Origin: an uncultured Candidatus Puniceispirillum sp.
Lineage (GTDB): Bacteria > Pseudomonadota > Alphaproteobacteria > Puniceispirillales > Puniceispirillaceae
NCBI GenBank assembly: GCA_905182545.1
Contig: CAJJBY010000006.1
Location: forward strand, 215,699-279,698
DNA length: 64,000 bases
Direction: 5' to 3'
Each line of letters begins with the position of its first letter. Position 1 is the stretch's first letter. The position numbers were made by a program, and so were the translations under genes. Positions 39,603 through 49,231 of this stretch are shown here, piece by piece. The notes below the pieces were generated by a model. The model was not told the DNA's origin, ran no database searches, and saw only the letters and a program-made list of their open reading frames with translations.

Positions 39603-40424
39603 TTAGCTATTATCGAATTCATTGTTTTCAGGCGGGCTCATCAGCCTTGCTCCAAAAATAGACAATTCGTAAAGCAGAATGATGGGAACAGCCAATAGCA
39701 ATTGTGAAATCACATCGGGCGGCGTTAGAACCGCAGCAACGACAAAGCTGATGACAATCGCGATTTTCCGCTTTTCCGCAAGGCCCTGATGCGTGACCAG
39801 CCCCGCACGTGCCAGCAACAGCAGAATAACCGGCAACTCAAAAGCAAGTCCAAAGGCAAAGATTAACCGCATCATCAACGACAGATATTCACTAATACGC
39901 GGCTCAAGTTCGATTGCCAGCGCACTGTCATCGCCAACCATCTCAAATGACACGAAGAATGCCCACGCCATTGGGGTGACAACATAATAAACCATCGCCG
40001 CACCAAGGGTAAACAGAACCGGTGTGGCAATCAAAAACGGTAAAAAAGCCTTGCGTTCATTTTTGTAAAGTCCAGGGGCGACGAATTTCCAAAGCTGCAT
40101 GCTGATGATCGGAAAGGTGATGCAAAGCGCGGTAAAAAAGCCAACTTTGATTTGCGTGAAAAACCCTTCATGGAGGGCGGTGAAAATCATTCGGCCACCA
40201 CCTTTGGCATTCAAAATTTCAGCCAGCGGCGCCTGCAAAAACACAAAAACCTGATAGGCAATGCTGTTGCTTGTTGTGCCGGGCAATGGGGCAACGCTGA
40301 TCAGGAATAAAAGTAGAAAAATGCCAAGCGCAACGCCAAGCCGGTTTCGCAGCTCGGTCAAATGGCCGATCAGTGTCATACGGCCTTGGGCCAACCCTGA
40401 ATTATCTGCGTCTTGCTCTGCCAT
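39603..40424 (-). CDS. tatC: Sec-independent translocase subunit TatC
   Basis: 273 residues with six membrane segments. The N-terminus contains the conserved HLTELRNRL near residue 20, where the twin-arginine signal is recognised. A Pro-rich loop and PILLLLARAGLVTHQGLAEKRK near 200 follow. It ends in a short acidic tail. Six bases separate it from tatB, so tatABC is an operon. Confidence 0.96.
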   Translation of the reverse strand: MAEQDADNSGLAQGRMTLIGHLTELRNRLGVALGIFLLLFLISVAPLPGTTSNSIAYQVFVFLQAPLAEILNAKGGGRMIFTALHEGFFTQIKVGFFTALCITFPIISMQLWKFVAPGLYKNERKAFLPFLIATPVLFTLGAAMVYYVVTPMAWAFFVSFEMVGDDSALAIELEPRISEYLSLMMRLIFAFGLAFELPVILLLLARAGLVTHQGLAEKRKIAIVISFVVAAVLTPPDVISQLLLAVPIILLYELSIFGARLMSPPENNEFDNS

Positions 40425-40430
40425 TTTGGC

Positions 40431-40874
40431 CTAGTTCCCCGTTTTCTTTTTCGAGTCAGAAGATGCGGCAGAAGCGGCATCATCTTCCGGTGCCTGATTG
40501 ATCACTTCTGCAAAGCCGTCGCCGGTTGTCCCTGCCAGATTGCGGATTTCGCCAACATCATCCTGCAAACCTGTTTCAGTTGCTGATTTTTTCAAATCTT
40601 CAACCGAGCCTTTCAGGTTTCCTGCAGGATCAATCGCATCGGCTACCCCAGCCAGATTACCGCGCTTGACGTCTTCCAACGTGCCTTTTAGATCGCCAAG
40701 TTCGGCGTCGTCAGCCATGTTCTGCATGCTGCGCGAAAACTCAGCCGCCATTGATCGCACCTGACGCATTACACGGGTAAAACCACGAAGCATCTTCGGA
40801 AGTTCCTTTGGGCCAACCACCATGATCAGCACAAAGGCAACAACCAAGAATTCCCAGCCGCCAATATCAAGCAT
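40431..40874 (-). CDS. tatB: Sec-independent translocase subunit TatB
   Basis: 147 residues. One N-terminal membrane helix (WEFLVVAFVLIMVVGPKELP) carries the TatB-type Glu and the GPKELP turn, followed by an amphipathic helix (RGFTRVMRQVRSMAAEFSRS) and an acidic, low-complexity C-terminus. It binds TatC and receives twin-arginine substrates. Confidence 0.93.
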   Translation of the reverse strand: MLDIGGWEFLVVAFVLIMVVGPKELPKMLRGFTRVMRQVRSMAAEFSRSMQNMADDAELGDLKGTLEDVKRGNLAGVADAIDPAGNLKGSVEDLKKSATETGLQDDVGEIRNLAGTTGDGFAEVINQAPEDDAASAASSDSKKKTGN

Positions 40875-40890
40875 TATCTGTTCCTAGCGC

Positions 40891-41187
40891 CTATTTCTTG
40901 GCGGCTTTTTTAGCAGATGCTTTTTTGGCTGTGGTTTTTTTGACTGCCGCTTTCTTTGGGGTTGCTTTTTTGGCTGCTGGCTTTTTTGCTGCCTTTGGCG
41001 CCTCTTCGATGGCCTCGGCGTCCTCACCAGCGTCTTCTTCAGGCCCTTTCAGACCTGTTTTAAAGTTACGCAAGCCTTTGCCAAAATCACCCATGATCGC
41101 TGAAACTTTGCCTCTGCCACCAAAAAGCAGCAGAACAACTGCCAGAACAACGATCCAATGTAAAATACTGAACGTACCGCCAAACAT
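40891..41187 (-). CDS. tatA: Sec-independent translocase subunit TatA with Lys/Ala-rich tail
   Basis: 98 residues. The N-terminus ([34 protein letters not shown]) is a normal TatA membrane helix with the FGGRGK turn and amphipathic helix. From about residue 60 the protein changes to repeats of Ala, Lys, Pro and Thr ([17 protein letters not shown]), like a histone H1 or AlgP tail. Most TatA tails are short and mixed in charge. GAGG lies upstream of the ATG. Confidence 0.93.
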   Translation of the reverse strand: MFGGTFSILHWIVVLAVVLLLFGGRGKVSAIMGDFGKGLRNFKTGLKGPEEDAGEDAEAIEEAPKAAKKPAAKKATPKKAAVKKTTAKKASAKKAAKK

Positions 41188-41216
41188 AGTTTAGGTCCTC
41201 ATTTCCAATTCGTTTC

Positions 41217-41239
41217 GGCCATTGGAAAAACCAATGGCC
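41217..41239. repeat. Perfect 9-bp inverted repeat upstream of tatA
   Basis: GGCCATTGG (41217-41225), loop AAAAA, CCAATGGCC (41231-41239). It sits between the ABC ATPase stop and the tatA start. No T run follows on the minus strand, so it is not a standard terminator. It could be an operator or a processing site. Confidence 0.5.
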
Positions 41240-41365
41240 TTGTTGCCCCCGCACTATAGACACGGCTTTGGCTGTCTACAAGAATTCCTTGGCAAAACCG
41301 GTGCAGAAAAGTGACAAATATGTGAAAAAACCAAGGGTCTTGGCGATTTTGGTTTAAGTCTTGGC

Positions 41366-42421
41366 TTATTCAGCGCCATTTCTGGCGGCAAAAACAAATG
41401 CCTGTGCCGGATCAACCCGAACCCGAACCTGACTTCCAACTTCAATCGAGTTCAGACCGGGTATGCGCGCGTGAAGATGAAGAACATCCCGCCCCGTTGG
41501 CACCGATAAATGAATCAGTGATGCACGGCCTAACAAGCGTGATTCCATCACCTCGCCAACGACGCCATCATTACCAGCATCGATCAAAAGCGCTTCATGC
41601 CGGATCACGACACTAGCCGCGCTGCCATCGCTTAAGGATTTCGGCGCGCTAAATTCGCCAAGTGCGGTAATCACCTTATCCTTGGCGATAATGCCTTCAA
41701 TACGGTTCACTTCGCCAAAAAATTCAGCAACAAAGGCACTGCTTGGTTGGCAATATAGATTAACTGGACGGCCGGTTTGAACAACATGGCCATCGCGCAG
41801 AACAACAATCCGGTCTGACATAAACATCGCCTCTTCGGCATCATGTGTCACCATCAGGGCTGCGGCATTTGAGGCCTTTAGAACATGCAGCATCTGGTCA
41901 CGGATACGCTCGCGAAGGCGGCTATCTAGACCAGCATAGGGCTCATCAAGAAGGATAACCGCAGGTTTTGGTGCAAGCGTCCGCGCCAGCGCAACGCGTT
42001 GTTGCTGGCCACCCGATAATTCATGCGGATACATATCGCTAAGATCGTCAATGCCAACCTCACCAAGCACATCAAGCCCGCGCCGTGTCGCCGCACTGCC
42101 TTTTTCGGCAAGGCCGAAGACCACATTTTGCAACACTGTCATATGCGGAAACAGCGCGTAATCTTGGAACATATAGCCAATGCCGCGCTGTTCGGGCGGC
42201 TGGATGTAATCAGGAGACGAAATAACATCCCCATGAAGGAGAATGCTGCCATGTTGGGGTTGTTCAAGCCCTGCTGCCAACCGCAGCAAAGTCGTTTTAC
42301 CACATCCAGATGGCCCAAGCAGCGACACAACCTCGCCTGGCTGAACCTTGAAACTGACATCACTAACTGACAGGCTGCCGTTATAGGCATGCCGGATACG
42401 CTCAAATTCAAGCATGTTCAT
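41366..42421 (-). CDS. ABC transporter ATP-binding protein (FbpC/PotA-like)
   Basis: About 351 residues from the ATG at 42421. Walker A GPSGCGKTT is near residues 36-44, signature LSGGQQQR near 137, and Walker B VILLDEPYAG near 157. A C-terminal TOBE-like domain follows (VMESRLLGRASLIHLSV, VRVDPAQAFVFA). This is the importer class for Fe(III), spermidine, sulfate or similar (CUT1/FbpC type). No permease or binding-protein genes lie next to it, so it is an orphan ATPase. It begins inside the true end of scpB. Confidence 0.85.
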   Translation of the reverse strand: MNMLEFERIRHAYNGSLSVSDVSFKVQPGEVVSLLGPSGCGKTTLLRLAAGLEQPQHGSILLHGDVISSPDYIQPPEQRGIGYMFQDYALFPHMTVLQNVVFGLAEKGSAATRRGLDVLGEVGIDDLSDMYPHELSGGQQQRVALARTLAPKPAVILLDEPYAGLDSRLRERIRDQMLHVLKASNAAALMVTHDAEEAMFMSDRIVVLRDGHVVQTGRPVNLYCQPSSAFVAEFFGEVNRIEGIIAKDKVITALGEFSAPKSLSDGSAASVVIRHEALLIDAGNDGVVGEVMESRLLGRASLIHLSVPTGRDVLHLHARIPGLNSIEVGSQVRVRVDPAQAFVFAARNGAE

Positions 42422-43077
42422 CTCCGTCATAACCGGCTTCTAGCAATCCATCTTCCAGAAAATCGGCGTCACTGTCGTCTTCATCATCAAGATCATCATT
42501 TTGCGGTGTATGGTCCATCAAGGCGCCAAGAATTTGGCCTTTGCGAAGCAGGCCCTGCTGTTTTCAAATCATCCATACCCGGCAAATCACCAACATCGGC
42601 AAGGCCGAAATGATCAAGAAAGGCTGGGCTGGTTCCCCATGTTAACGGGCGGCCCGGCGTCCGGCGGCGGCCGCGCGGTTTGATCCAGCCAAGTTCAAGC
42701 AAAATATCCATAGTGCCTTTTGACAGGCTGATCCCGCGAATTTCTTCAATTTCGGCGCGTGTGATGGGCTGGTGATAGGCAATGATTGCCAAAACCTCCA
42801 GCGCAGCGCGAGAAAGCGGCCGTTCAACCTGTTTATGTTGGCTTAATCTTTCGGCAATTTCGGCTTTGGTGCGAAACGCCCAGCCATCACCAACCTGACA
42901 TAGTTCAATGCCGCTTGTTGCATCATAACGTAAAGCAACCGCAGCAATCACTTCGGCAAGATCCATGTTTTCTGGTAAATGCACGATAAGCTCGCGCTCG
43001 CGAATTGGCCGATCCGAGGCGAAAATCAGAGCTTCAATTGTGGCGGCGTAATCTTGCAGCGGTGACAACATAGTCAT
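42408..43077 (-). CDS. scpB: Segregation and condensation protein B (frameshift near 42554)
   Basis: About 222 residues when corrected. Winged-helix segments: AATIEALIFASDRPI, a YHQPITRAEIEEIRG block near 98 and GWIKPRGRRRTPGRPLTWGTS near 130. One extra G (GCAGGGCCTGC on the minus strand) shifts the frame. Removing it gives LLRKGQILGALMDHTPQND and an acidic tail (DDLDDEDDSD) that ends at 42408, overlapping the ABC gene start. ScpB acts with ScpA and SMC in chromosome condensation. It lies two bases after scpA. Confidence 0.88.
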
Positions 43078-43078
43078 C

Positions 43079-43861
43079 TTAGTCTCTAACCTTCATATAT
43101 AGCGGCGCAAAATGATTGTCTTGGCGCAGTCTTAGCACGCCTTCGCGTGCCAATTCCAGTGATGCGACAAAATGCGACGCCGTTGCCGATCGCAAATCCA
43201 TCGGTGATTGCAGGCCAGTTGGCAGGAAATGCTGCAAAACCGTCCAATTCGGGCTAGACCCAATAAGGTTGCGCAACCGTTTTGCCGCCTCTTCAACCGA
43301 ATAAAGCCGGGTCGAAGCAATCGTAAGTGTTTCGGCATCTTCGGTCGAGCTGATATCGCCGTAGCATGACAACAAATCATAAAGTGATACTGTCCAGACC
43401 GCTTGGCTGGTATTGGCAAATTGTTCGGGTGCGCCGCGGGCAAATCGCTGTTGCCCCAGTTTGGGTAGTGATGACAGGCGCTTGGCAGCTTGCTGCATGG
43501 CTTCGAGCCGCAAAAGCTGGTAGCGCAAAGCATCGGCCATATCGACCATTTCTTCGTCCTGCTCGGGCTCAGGATCAGGCAGTAAAAGCCGCGATTTCAA
43601 ATAGGCAAGCCACGCTGCCATCACCAAATAATCGGCAGCAATTTCAAGATCGAGTTCACGAACATTATTCACAAAGCTGAGATATTGTTCGGCCAACGGC
43701 AAAATAGCGATTTTGGTCAAATCAACCTTTTGATCACGCGCCAATTTCAGCAATAGGTCAATCGGCCCTTCAAACCCGTCAAGATTGACGAAAAGCGCCA
43801 GCTGCTTTGCCCGGTCTATGGGGCTTTCATCGGCGGTGAATGTATCTAGGAGGTCGGTCAT
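43079..43861 (-). CDS. scpA: Segregation and condensation protein A
   Basis: 260 residues. The N-terminus has the kleisin signature NLDGFEGPIDLLLKLARDQK, then YLVMAAWLAYLKSRLLLP near 90 and a C-terminal winged helix (SHFVASLELAREGVLRL). It bridges SMC heads. Most alphaproteobacteria carry nagZ just upstream between the SPOR gene and scpA; here only 59 bases separate them. Confidence 0.93.
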   Translation of the reverse strand: MTDLLDTFTADESPIDRAKQLALFVNLDGFEGPIDLLLKLARDQKVDLTKIAILPLAEQYLSFVNNVRELDLEIAADYLVMAAWLAYLKSRLLLPDPEPEQDEEMVDMADALRYQLLRLEAMQQAAKRLSSLPKLGQQRFARGAPEQFANTSQAVWTVSLYDLLSCYGDISSTEDAETLTIASTRLYSVEEAAKRLRNLIGSSPNWTVLQHFLPTGLQSPMDLRSATASHFVASLELAREGVLRLRQDNHFAPLYMKVRD

Positions 43862-43920
43862 AATTGCTGTAATAATGCCAGTTCAGATTTAGTTTAAGGT
43901 TTTTAGGGTTTCCCCTTGAT

Positions 43921-44827
43921 TCATGGGCTTGGCGCGGTATATTTCCGCAAGAAACAATCCTGACCCGACCGCCGCAAAACGCCGCAAATTTTGTCAGCAT
44001 CGGGGCGCGGCAATGGGGCGCTGACAATGCGGTAGAAAATACCGTTACTGCCGGTATCAACCGACATCGTTTCAAGATCGACATCTTGCAGGCGCGATTT
44101 ATGCTTCTGTGACAGAATTTTAGCCATTTCAGTGGCTTTTTCTGCATTACGAAACGCCGCAAGCTGGATCATATAAAGCGGTTCATCACCTTCAATCACG
44201 ATTACCCGCTTCTTGATCTTTGATGCAGTGTCTTTATCGGCTTTGGCCGCTGCAGGCTTTGCCGCAGCCGGTTTGGTTGGCTTGGCACTGGCTTGGACTG
44301 GCCGCTGTTTTGGTTTCTGCCCCCGTTGCATCTTTACCAGCGGCAGCCTTTGCCAAAGTTTGTGTTGTGGGCTTTGGTGCGGGTTTTGCTTTTGGCAAGG
44401 GTTTTTTGGCCGCCTCATCACCGCTATTGGCCATTGCCTTACCGTCGGTTTTGGACTGGTCTTCACTGGTTTCTACGGGTGTTTCCAAAACTGCCTTTGC
44501 TGCGGTTTCGGCTTCGGCAACCGGCGGTGGTTCTGGGCTTGGCGAAGTTGGGCGCAGGGTTTCGGTTTGATCATCGGCTTTGTTGCCGCCTTTCAGGATA
44601 TCAACAACCAGCAAATTTTGATGATCGACCGACTCACCGCCCGGATCCAAAGGCTTTACCTTGATTGGCGCGTCAATCGCTTTGACCACAGTGATATCGG
44701 TAACGGTTTTTGAAATCAGGCTTGGCAGCAGAAAATAGGTTGTGCCGCCAACAATGGCAATGATGCTGGCAAGGATGGCAAACCACCCCCAATTGACGCC
44801 GCTAACCTGTTGGTCTTCATAACTCAT
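43921..44827 (-). CDS. SPOR-domain cell-division protein (frameshift near 44300)
   Basis: About 301 residues. It has a cytoplasmic N-terminus, one membrane helix (WGWFAILASIIAIVGGTTYFLL, near 14-35), a long Pro/Ala/Lys-rich periplasmic linker and a C-terminal SPOR domain (LYMIQLAAFRNAEKATEMAKI; PLPRPDADKICGVLRRSGQDC). One surplus base within the Ala/Pro-rich linker (AGCGGCCAGTCC) breaks the frame. SPOR domains bind denuded glycans at the septum. It lies eight bases after argS, as in related genomes. Confidence 0.82.
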
Positions 44828-44835
44828 TTTGCACT

Positions 44836-46563
44836 CTACATTTCTTCTAAGGCTCTAATTGATAACACATTTAAGCCGGTTCGAATAACGAAACTTGTTG
44901 CTTGAACAAGTTGCATTCGGGCGGCTGTCGTTGCCTCATCATCAAGGATAAAGCGCAATGATGGGTTTTCCCGACCCGCATTCCATAATGAATGGAACCG
45001 GCTTGCAAGATCGACAAGATAAAAGGCGATCCGGTGCGGTTCATGCGCGCTGGCGGCTGATTCAACCAGCTTTGGCCAGCCAACCAGCATTTTTACAACA
45101 GCCAGTTCGGCAGGATTGGTAATCAGGTTCAGATTTGCCGTTTCAGGGATTGTCCGGTCTTTTTCAAATTGCCGAATAACCGAACAGGCGCGGGCATGCG
45201 CATATTGAACATAGAAAACCGGATTATCGCGTGATTGTTCGGTTACTTTTGCAAAATCAAAATCTAAGGTTTGATCATTCCGCCGTGTCAGCATGATAAA
45301 ACGGATCACATCAGCGCCAACCGCCTCGATCACGTCTTCAACCGTAACAAAGGTGCCAGCACGTTTTGACATTTTGACCGGCTGTCCTTTATCCAGCAAA
45401 TTCACTAGCTGGCATAATTTGATATCAAGCATGTTCTGCATGCCCGATAAAGCGGCAACCGCCGCGGTCATGCGTTTGACATAGCCGCCATGATCAGCAC
45501 CAAAAATATTAATTAAGGGGCCGCGGGTGCGCTCCAGCTTATCAAGATGATAGGCAACATCGGCAGCAAAATAGGTCCATGTACCATCGGATTTTTGCAA
45601 AGGCCGATCAGTGTCATCGCCAAATTCGCTGGCTTTGAACAGCAATTGTTCGCGTGGTTCCCAATCTTCCGGCTCTTTGCCTTTTGGAGGCTGCAAAACA
45701 CCTTGGTAAAGATGTCCGTCTTGCTGCAATTTATCGATTGCGCGCCCAACTGCCCCCGAATTCACAAGGGCGCGTTCTGACGAAAACTGATCCATTTTGA
45801 TGCCAAGTCCCAAAAGATCGGTTTTGATCCCCTGCATGATGGCGTCAATGGCAAAGCTGCGCACGGCCTCAAGCCATTCAGCTTCAGGCTTATCAAGATA
45901 AAGTTCGCCATCGCGGGTGGCCAATGCTTGACCAACATCTTTGAGATAAAGCCCAGGATAGAGACCAGCTGGAATAGCGCCGATATCACGGCCAAGCGCC
46001 TCGCAATAGCGAAGATAGGTTGACCGCGCCAGAACATCGACCTGCCCACCAGCGTCATTAATGTAATATTCGCGCGTGATGTTCCAGCCACAAAATTCCA
46101 TCAATCCAGCAAGCGCATCACCAATAACCGCACCGCGGGCATGGGCGGCATGTAATGGGCCGGTTGGGTTTGCCGACACAAATTCGACATTCAACGGCTC
46201 ACCTGCCCCAATATCGCTTTTGCCATAGGTCAGATTGGCGGCAAGAATATCGGCGATTTCGCGTGTCCATAGACGTGATTCAATAGTTAGGTTCAAAAAA
46301 CCCGGGCCGGCAATATCAACGCTGATCACCCCATCAATTTTTGCTAGTTCAGCAGCAAATAAGGCAGCAATATCACGCGGTGATTTACCCGCCTGTTTGG
46401 CAAGAACCATCGCCGCATTTGTGGCAAGATCGCCATGGCTTTCATCGCGCGGCAACTCAAAGACAACACGGCTTGTATCAATATCGCCAGATAGCAAATC
46501 GGCGGAAACAAGCTGGTTGATGATGGTTTGAAATTCAACTTCAAAGAAGGAAAAAATATTCAT
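44836..46563 (-). CDS. argS: Arginyl-tRNA synthetase
   Basis: 575 residues. An N-terminal Add1 domain is followed by the HIGH-like motif in SANPTGPLHAAHARGAVIGD near residues 125-145 (HAAH, a divergent HVGH), then a KMSKRAGTF signature near 400 and the DALR anticodon domain (FALLSRFH-like region) at the end. It charges tRNA-Arg. It starts 34 bases after dgt and is the first of a run into scpAB. Confidence 0.96.
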   Translation of the reverse strand: MNIFSFFEVEFQTIINQLVSADLLSGDIDTSRVVFELPRDESHGDLATNAAMVLAKQAGKSPRDIAALFAAELAKIDGVISVDIAGPGFLNLTIESRLWTREIADILAANLTYGKSDIGAGEPLNVEFVSANPTGPLHAAHARGAVIGDALAGLMEFCGWNITREYYINDAGGQVDVLARSTYLRYCEALGRDIGAIPAGLYPGLYLKDVGQALATRDGELYLDKPEAEWLEAVRSFAIDAIMQGIKTDLLGLGIKMDQFSSERALVNSGAVGRAIDKLQQDGHLYQGVLQPPKGKEPEDWEPREQLLFKASEFGDDTDRPLQKSDGTWTYFAADVAYHLDKLERTRGPLINIFGADHGGYVKRMTAAVAALSGMQNMLDIKLCQLVNLLDKGQPVKMSKRAGTFVTVEDVIEAVGADVIRFIMLTRRNDQTLDFDFAKVTEQSRDNPVFYVQYAHARACSVIRQFEKDRTIPETANLNLITNPAELAVVKMLVGWPKLVESAASAHEPHRIAFYLVDLASRFHSLWNAGRENPSLRFILDDEATTAARMQLVQATSFVIRTGLNVLSIRALEEM

Positions 46564-46597
46564 TAATTAGGGTCTTTTCTCTATCCGCAAACAGGAT

Positions 46598-47815
46598 CTA
46601 TCGTAAAATGGGGCCAAGATCGAAAAGGCGTTCATGTTCGATAATGGCATAGCGGTCGGTCATTGAGGCAATATAGTCGGCGATAATACGCGCCCGATCG
46701 TTATTTGTCATGTCGCTCAGGGCTTTTTCACCACTAAATTGCCAGTCACTTGGCAATGTATTGGGTTCGGACATAAACAAATCAAACAGATCTGTCACCA
46801 CCCGTTTTGCCTTACTTGTCATCCGGTTCACTTTGTAATGCCGCCACATGTTTTTGAACAGAAACCCGCGCAAGGTTTCCAGATCAGCCGCCATGTCCGA
46901 TGAAAAGCCGATTACCGGCGTTTTATGATTGCGGATATCATCTGCGTGCTTGGCCTGTAATGCCGCCAGATTACCAGCCGATACGCCAAGCATATCCTCG
47001 ACAAACACCGAAATTAACCGGCGTACCAATTCATGGGTGATACGGCCCAATTCTAAATTGCCGTGATTTTTTTCGATGTCTAGCAAAGCCTTTCCCACCT
47101 GTGGCAATCGCCGTATATCGTCAATGCTGAACAGGCCGGCACGAAGCGCATCGTCAAAATCATGTGAAAGATAGGCAATATCATCGGCCAGATTTGCCAG
47201 TTGCGCCTCGGCTGATGAATGGCGCTCTAGCTGCAAATCCATATTTTTATCAATGGCGATAATGGCTGGGCGAAGCACGGTACGATCTTTGATGGCGCCA
47301 TGATGTTTTACAACACCTTCAAGCGTTTCCCATGACAGGTTTAATCCGTCAAAACCGGCATAGCGCTGTTCAAGCTGGGTTAACACCCGAACCGTTTGTT
47401 CATTATGATCAAAACCGCCATGATCAGCCATAAGCCGGTCAAGCGCGTCTTCACCAGCATGGCCAAAAGGCGTATGACCCAAATCATGCGCAAGCGCCAC
47501 GGCTTCGGCCAGATCATCATTCAGCCCAAGTGCCCGCGCCATTGAACGTGCGATCTGCGCAACTTCAAGTGAGTGGGTCAGGCGCGTCCGGAAATAATCG
47601 CCCTCATGATAGACAAAAACCTGTGTTTTATGTTTCAGCCGCCGAAATGCGCCTGAATGGATGATGCGGTCGCGGTCATGCTGAAACGGTGTGCGGCTGG
47701 TTAGGGATTGATGTCCCTGCTCATCCAGAAAACGGCCACGGCTTGCCGGTCCATGACAAGCATAGACCGCTAGGGTACGATGTTCGATATTTGCAGTCAC
47801 ATTGCACCTGTTCAT
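46598..47815 (-). CDS. dgt: dGTP triphosphohydrolase-like HD protein
   Basis: About 405 residues from the ATG at 47815; the apparent frame back to 47938 is non-conserved. The HD site reads RTRLTHSLEVAQIARSMA then ALAHDLGHTPFGHAGEDAL (near 105-125), with a later DNLADDIAYLSHDFDDAL. It hydrolyses deoxynucleoside triphosphates to the nucleoside and tripolyphosphate. The start is uncertain, with GTG near 47800 possible. It is divergent from erpA. Confidence 0.92.
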   Translation of the reverse strand: MNRCNVTANIEHRTLAVYACHGPASRGRFLDEQGHQSLTSRTPFQHDRDRIIHSGAFRRLKHKTQVFVYHEGDYFRTRLTHSLEVAQIARSMARALGLNDDLAEAVALAHDLGHTPFGHAGEDALDRLMADHGGFDHNEQTVRVLTQLEQRYAGFDGLNLSWETLEGVVKHHGAIKDRTVLRPAIIAIDKNMDLQLERHSSAEAQLANLADDIAYLSHDFDDALRAGLFSIDDIRRLPQVGKALLDIEKNHGNLELGRITHELVRRLISVFVEDMLGVSAGNLAALQAKHADDIRNHKTPVIGFSSDMAADLETLRGFLFKNMWRHYKVNRMTSKAKRVVTDLFDLFMSEPNTLPSDWQFSGEKALSDMTNNDRARIIADYIASMTDRYAIIEHERLFDLGPILR

Positions 47816-48038
47816 TAATGTGCCTTGGCATCGCCACCAAAACCAATGGCTGGCAATGCCATTCGCGGTAAATATTGCCCAGATTTCTAAATCAATGTAG
47901 GCGTTGCTAGAAAAAACCGCAATCGTCACGCAGGGCATTCACGAGTGTTTCTGTTTTGGCTTATCTGTTAACCTTGATTTGCGGTCAATTTGGGGCCATA
48001 TTCATATCAGTCAAAAGAAATCAGCAACAGGCAGCCAA

Positions 48039-48418
48039 ATGAGCGAACAAAGCAATCTGGAAACCAGCGCGCCCGCCGCGATACAGGCAAATGCTGGCGT
48101 ATTCGGCCTAAGCTTGTCAGCCGCAGAACGCATTACCCATATGCTGAGTGGCGAGCCTGAGGGCAGCTTTTTCCGCGTTGCGGTGCTTGGTGGTGGCTGT
48201 TCAGGCTTTCAATATGATTTCAGCATCGATCAAAAGCGCAATGATGATGATATCGTATTTACCCGCATGGGGTGGATGTGGTTGTTGATGATATGTCGAT
48301 CGAGCTGATTGACCATGCTGAATTGGATTATGTGCAGGATTTGATGGGATCATATTTTGCCGTTACCAATCCGAACGCAACCGCATCTTGCGGCTGCGGC
48401 ACGTCTTTTTCTGTTTAA
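48039..48418 (+). CDS. erpA: Iron-sulfur cluster insertion protein ErpA (single-base frameshift near 48266)
   Basis: About 126 residues after repair. An A-type carrier with C54 in VLGGGCSGFQYDFS and the C-terminal SCGCGTSF pair. The frame breaks in ACCCGCATGGGG: one added G gives TRDGVDVVVDDMS, the conserved strand before the second half. A-type carriers hand [Fe-S] clusters to apoproteins. The ATG at 48039 follows a weak site (CAACAGGCAG). Confidence 0.92.
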
Positions 48419-48423
48419 CCATT

Positions 48424-49195
48424 GTGCGGATCGCCAGTTGGAATGTGAATTCAATTAAGGCGCGGCTGGATATTGTAACTGATTGGCTTGCCACTGATCC
48501 TTGCGATGTCTTGCTGATTCAAGAAACAAAATCGCAGGATGTGAATTTCCCAATTGATGCATTTCAGGCGATGGGGTGGCATGTCGCCTTTCATGGCCAG
48601 AAAAGTTACAATGGGGTGGCGATTGCAAGCCGGTTTCCGATCGAAGATGTTGTTATGGGGCTGGAAGGCGATTCCGAAGATGAACAGGCACGCTATATGG
48701 AAGCCACCATCAACGGCTTTCGGGTGGCAACGATTTATCTGCCGAATGGCAATCCGGCACCGGGCCCCAAAATTTGACTATAAACTTGGCTGGATGACGC
48801 GTCTTGAAGCGCGCGCCCTCGCTTTGTTAAATGATGAAAAGCCGGTGATTCTTGGTGGTGATTTTAACGTCATTCCCGATGACATCGATTGCTATGATCC
48901 CGCAGGCTGGGCTGGTGATGCCTTGACAAGGCCCGAAAGCCGAAGCGCGTTTCGTAGCCTTCTTCATAAAGGTTATGCCGATGCGCTTCGCAGCCTGAAT
49001 CCAACTGGGGTTTTTTATAGCTATTGGGATTATCAAGCTGGCGCATGGCAACGCGATCATGGCGTACGGATCGATCATTTGTTGCTGTCACCCGAAGCGC
49101 TTGACCGCCTCGAGGAAGTGGGAATCGATCGGGCACCGCGCGGGTTGGAAAAGCCATCTGACCATACCCCTATTTGGTGCCAGCTGAAGCCTTAA
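48424..49195 (+). CDS. xth: Exodeoxyribonuclease III (frameshift near 48770)
   Basis: About 256 residues from GTG at 48424, five bases after erpA. The endonuclease/exonuclease/phosphatase fold starts IASWNVNSIKARL, then DVLLIQETKSQD near 38, GWHVAFHGQKSYNGVA near 60, GDFNVIPDDIDCYDP near 150 and the late RIDHLLLSPEAL and SDHTPIW. One extra base in CCCCAAAATTTGAC breaks the frame before FDYKLGWM. It acts on abasic sites and 3' ends. Confidence 0.94.
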
Positions 49196-49231
49196 TTGTT
49201 TACAGGTTTTCAAATTTAAACAGTGTAATCG

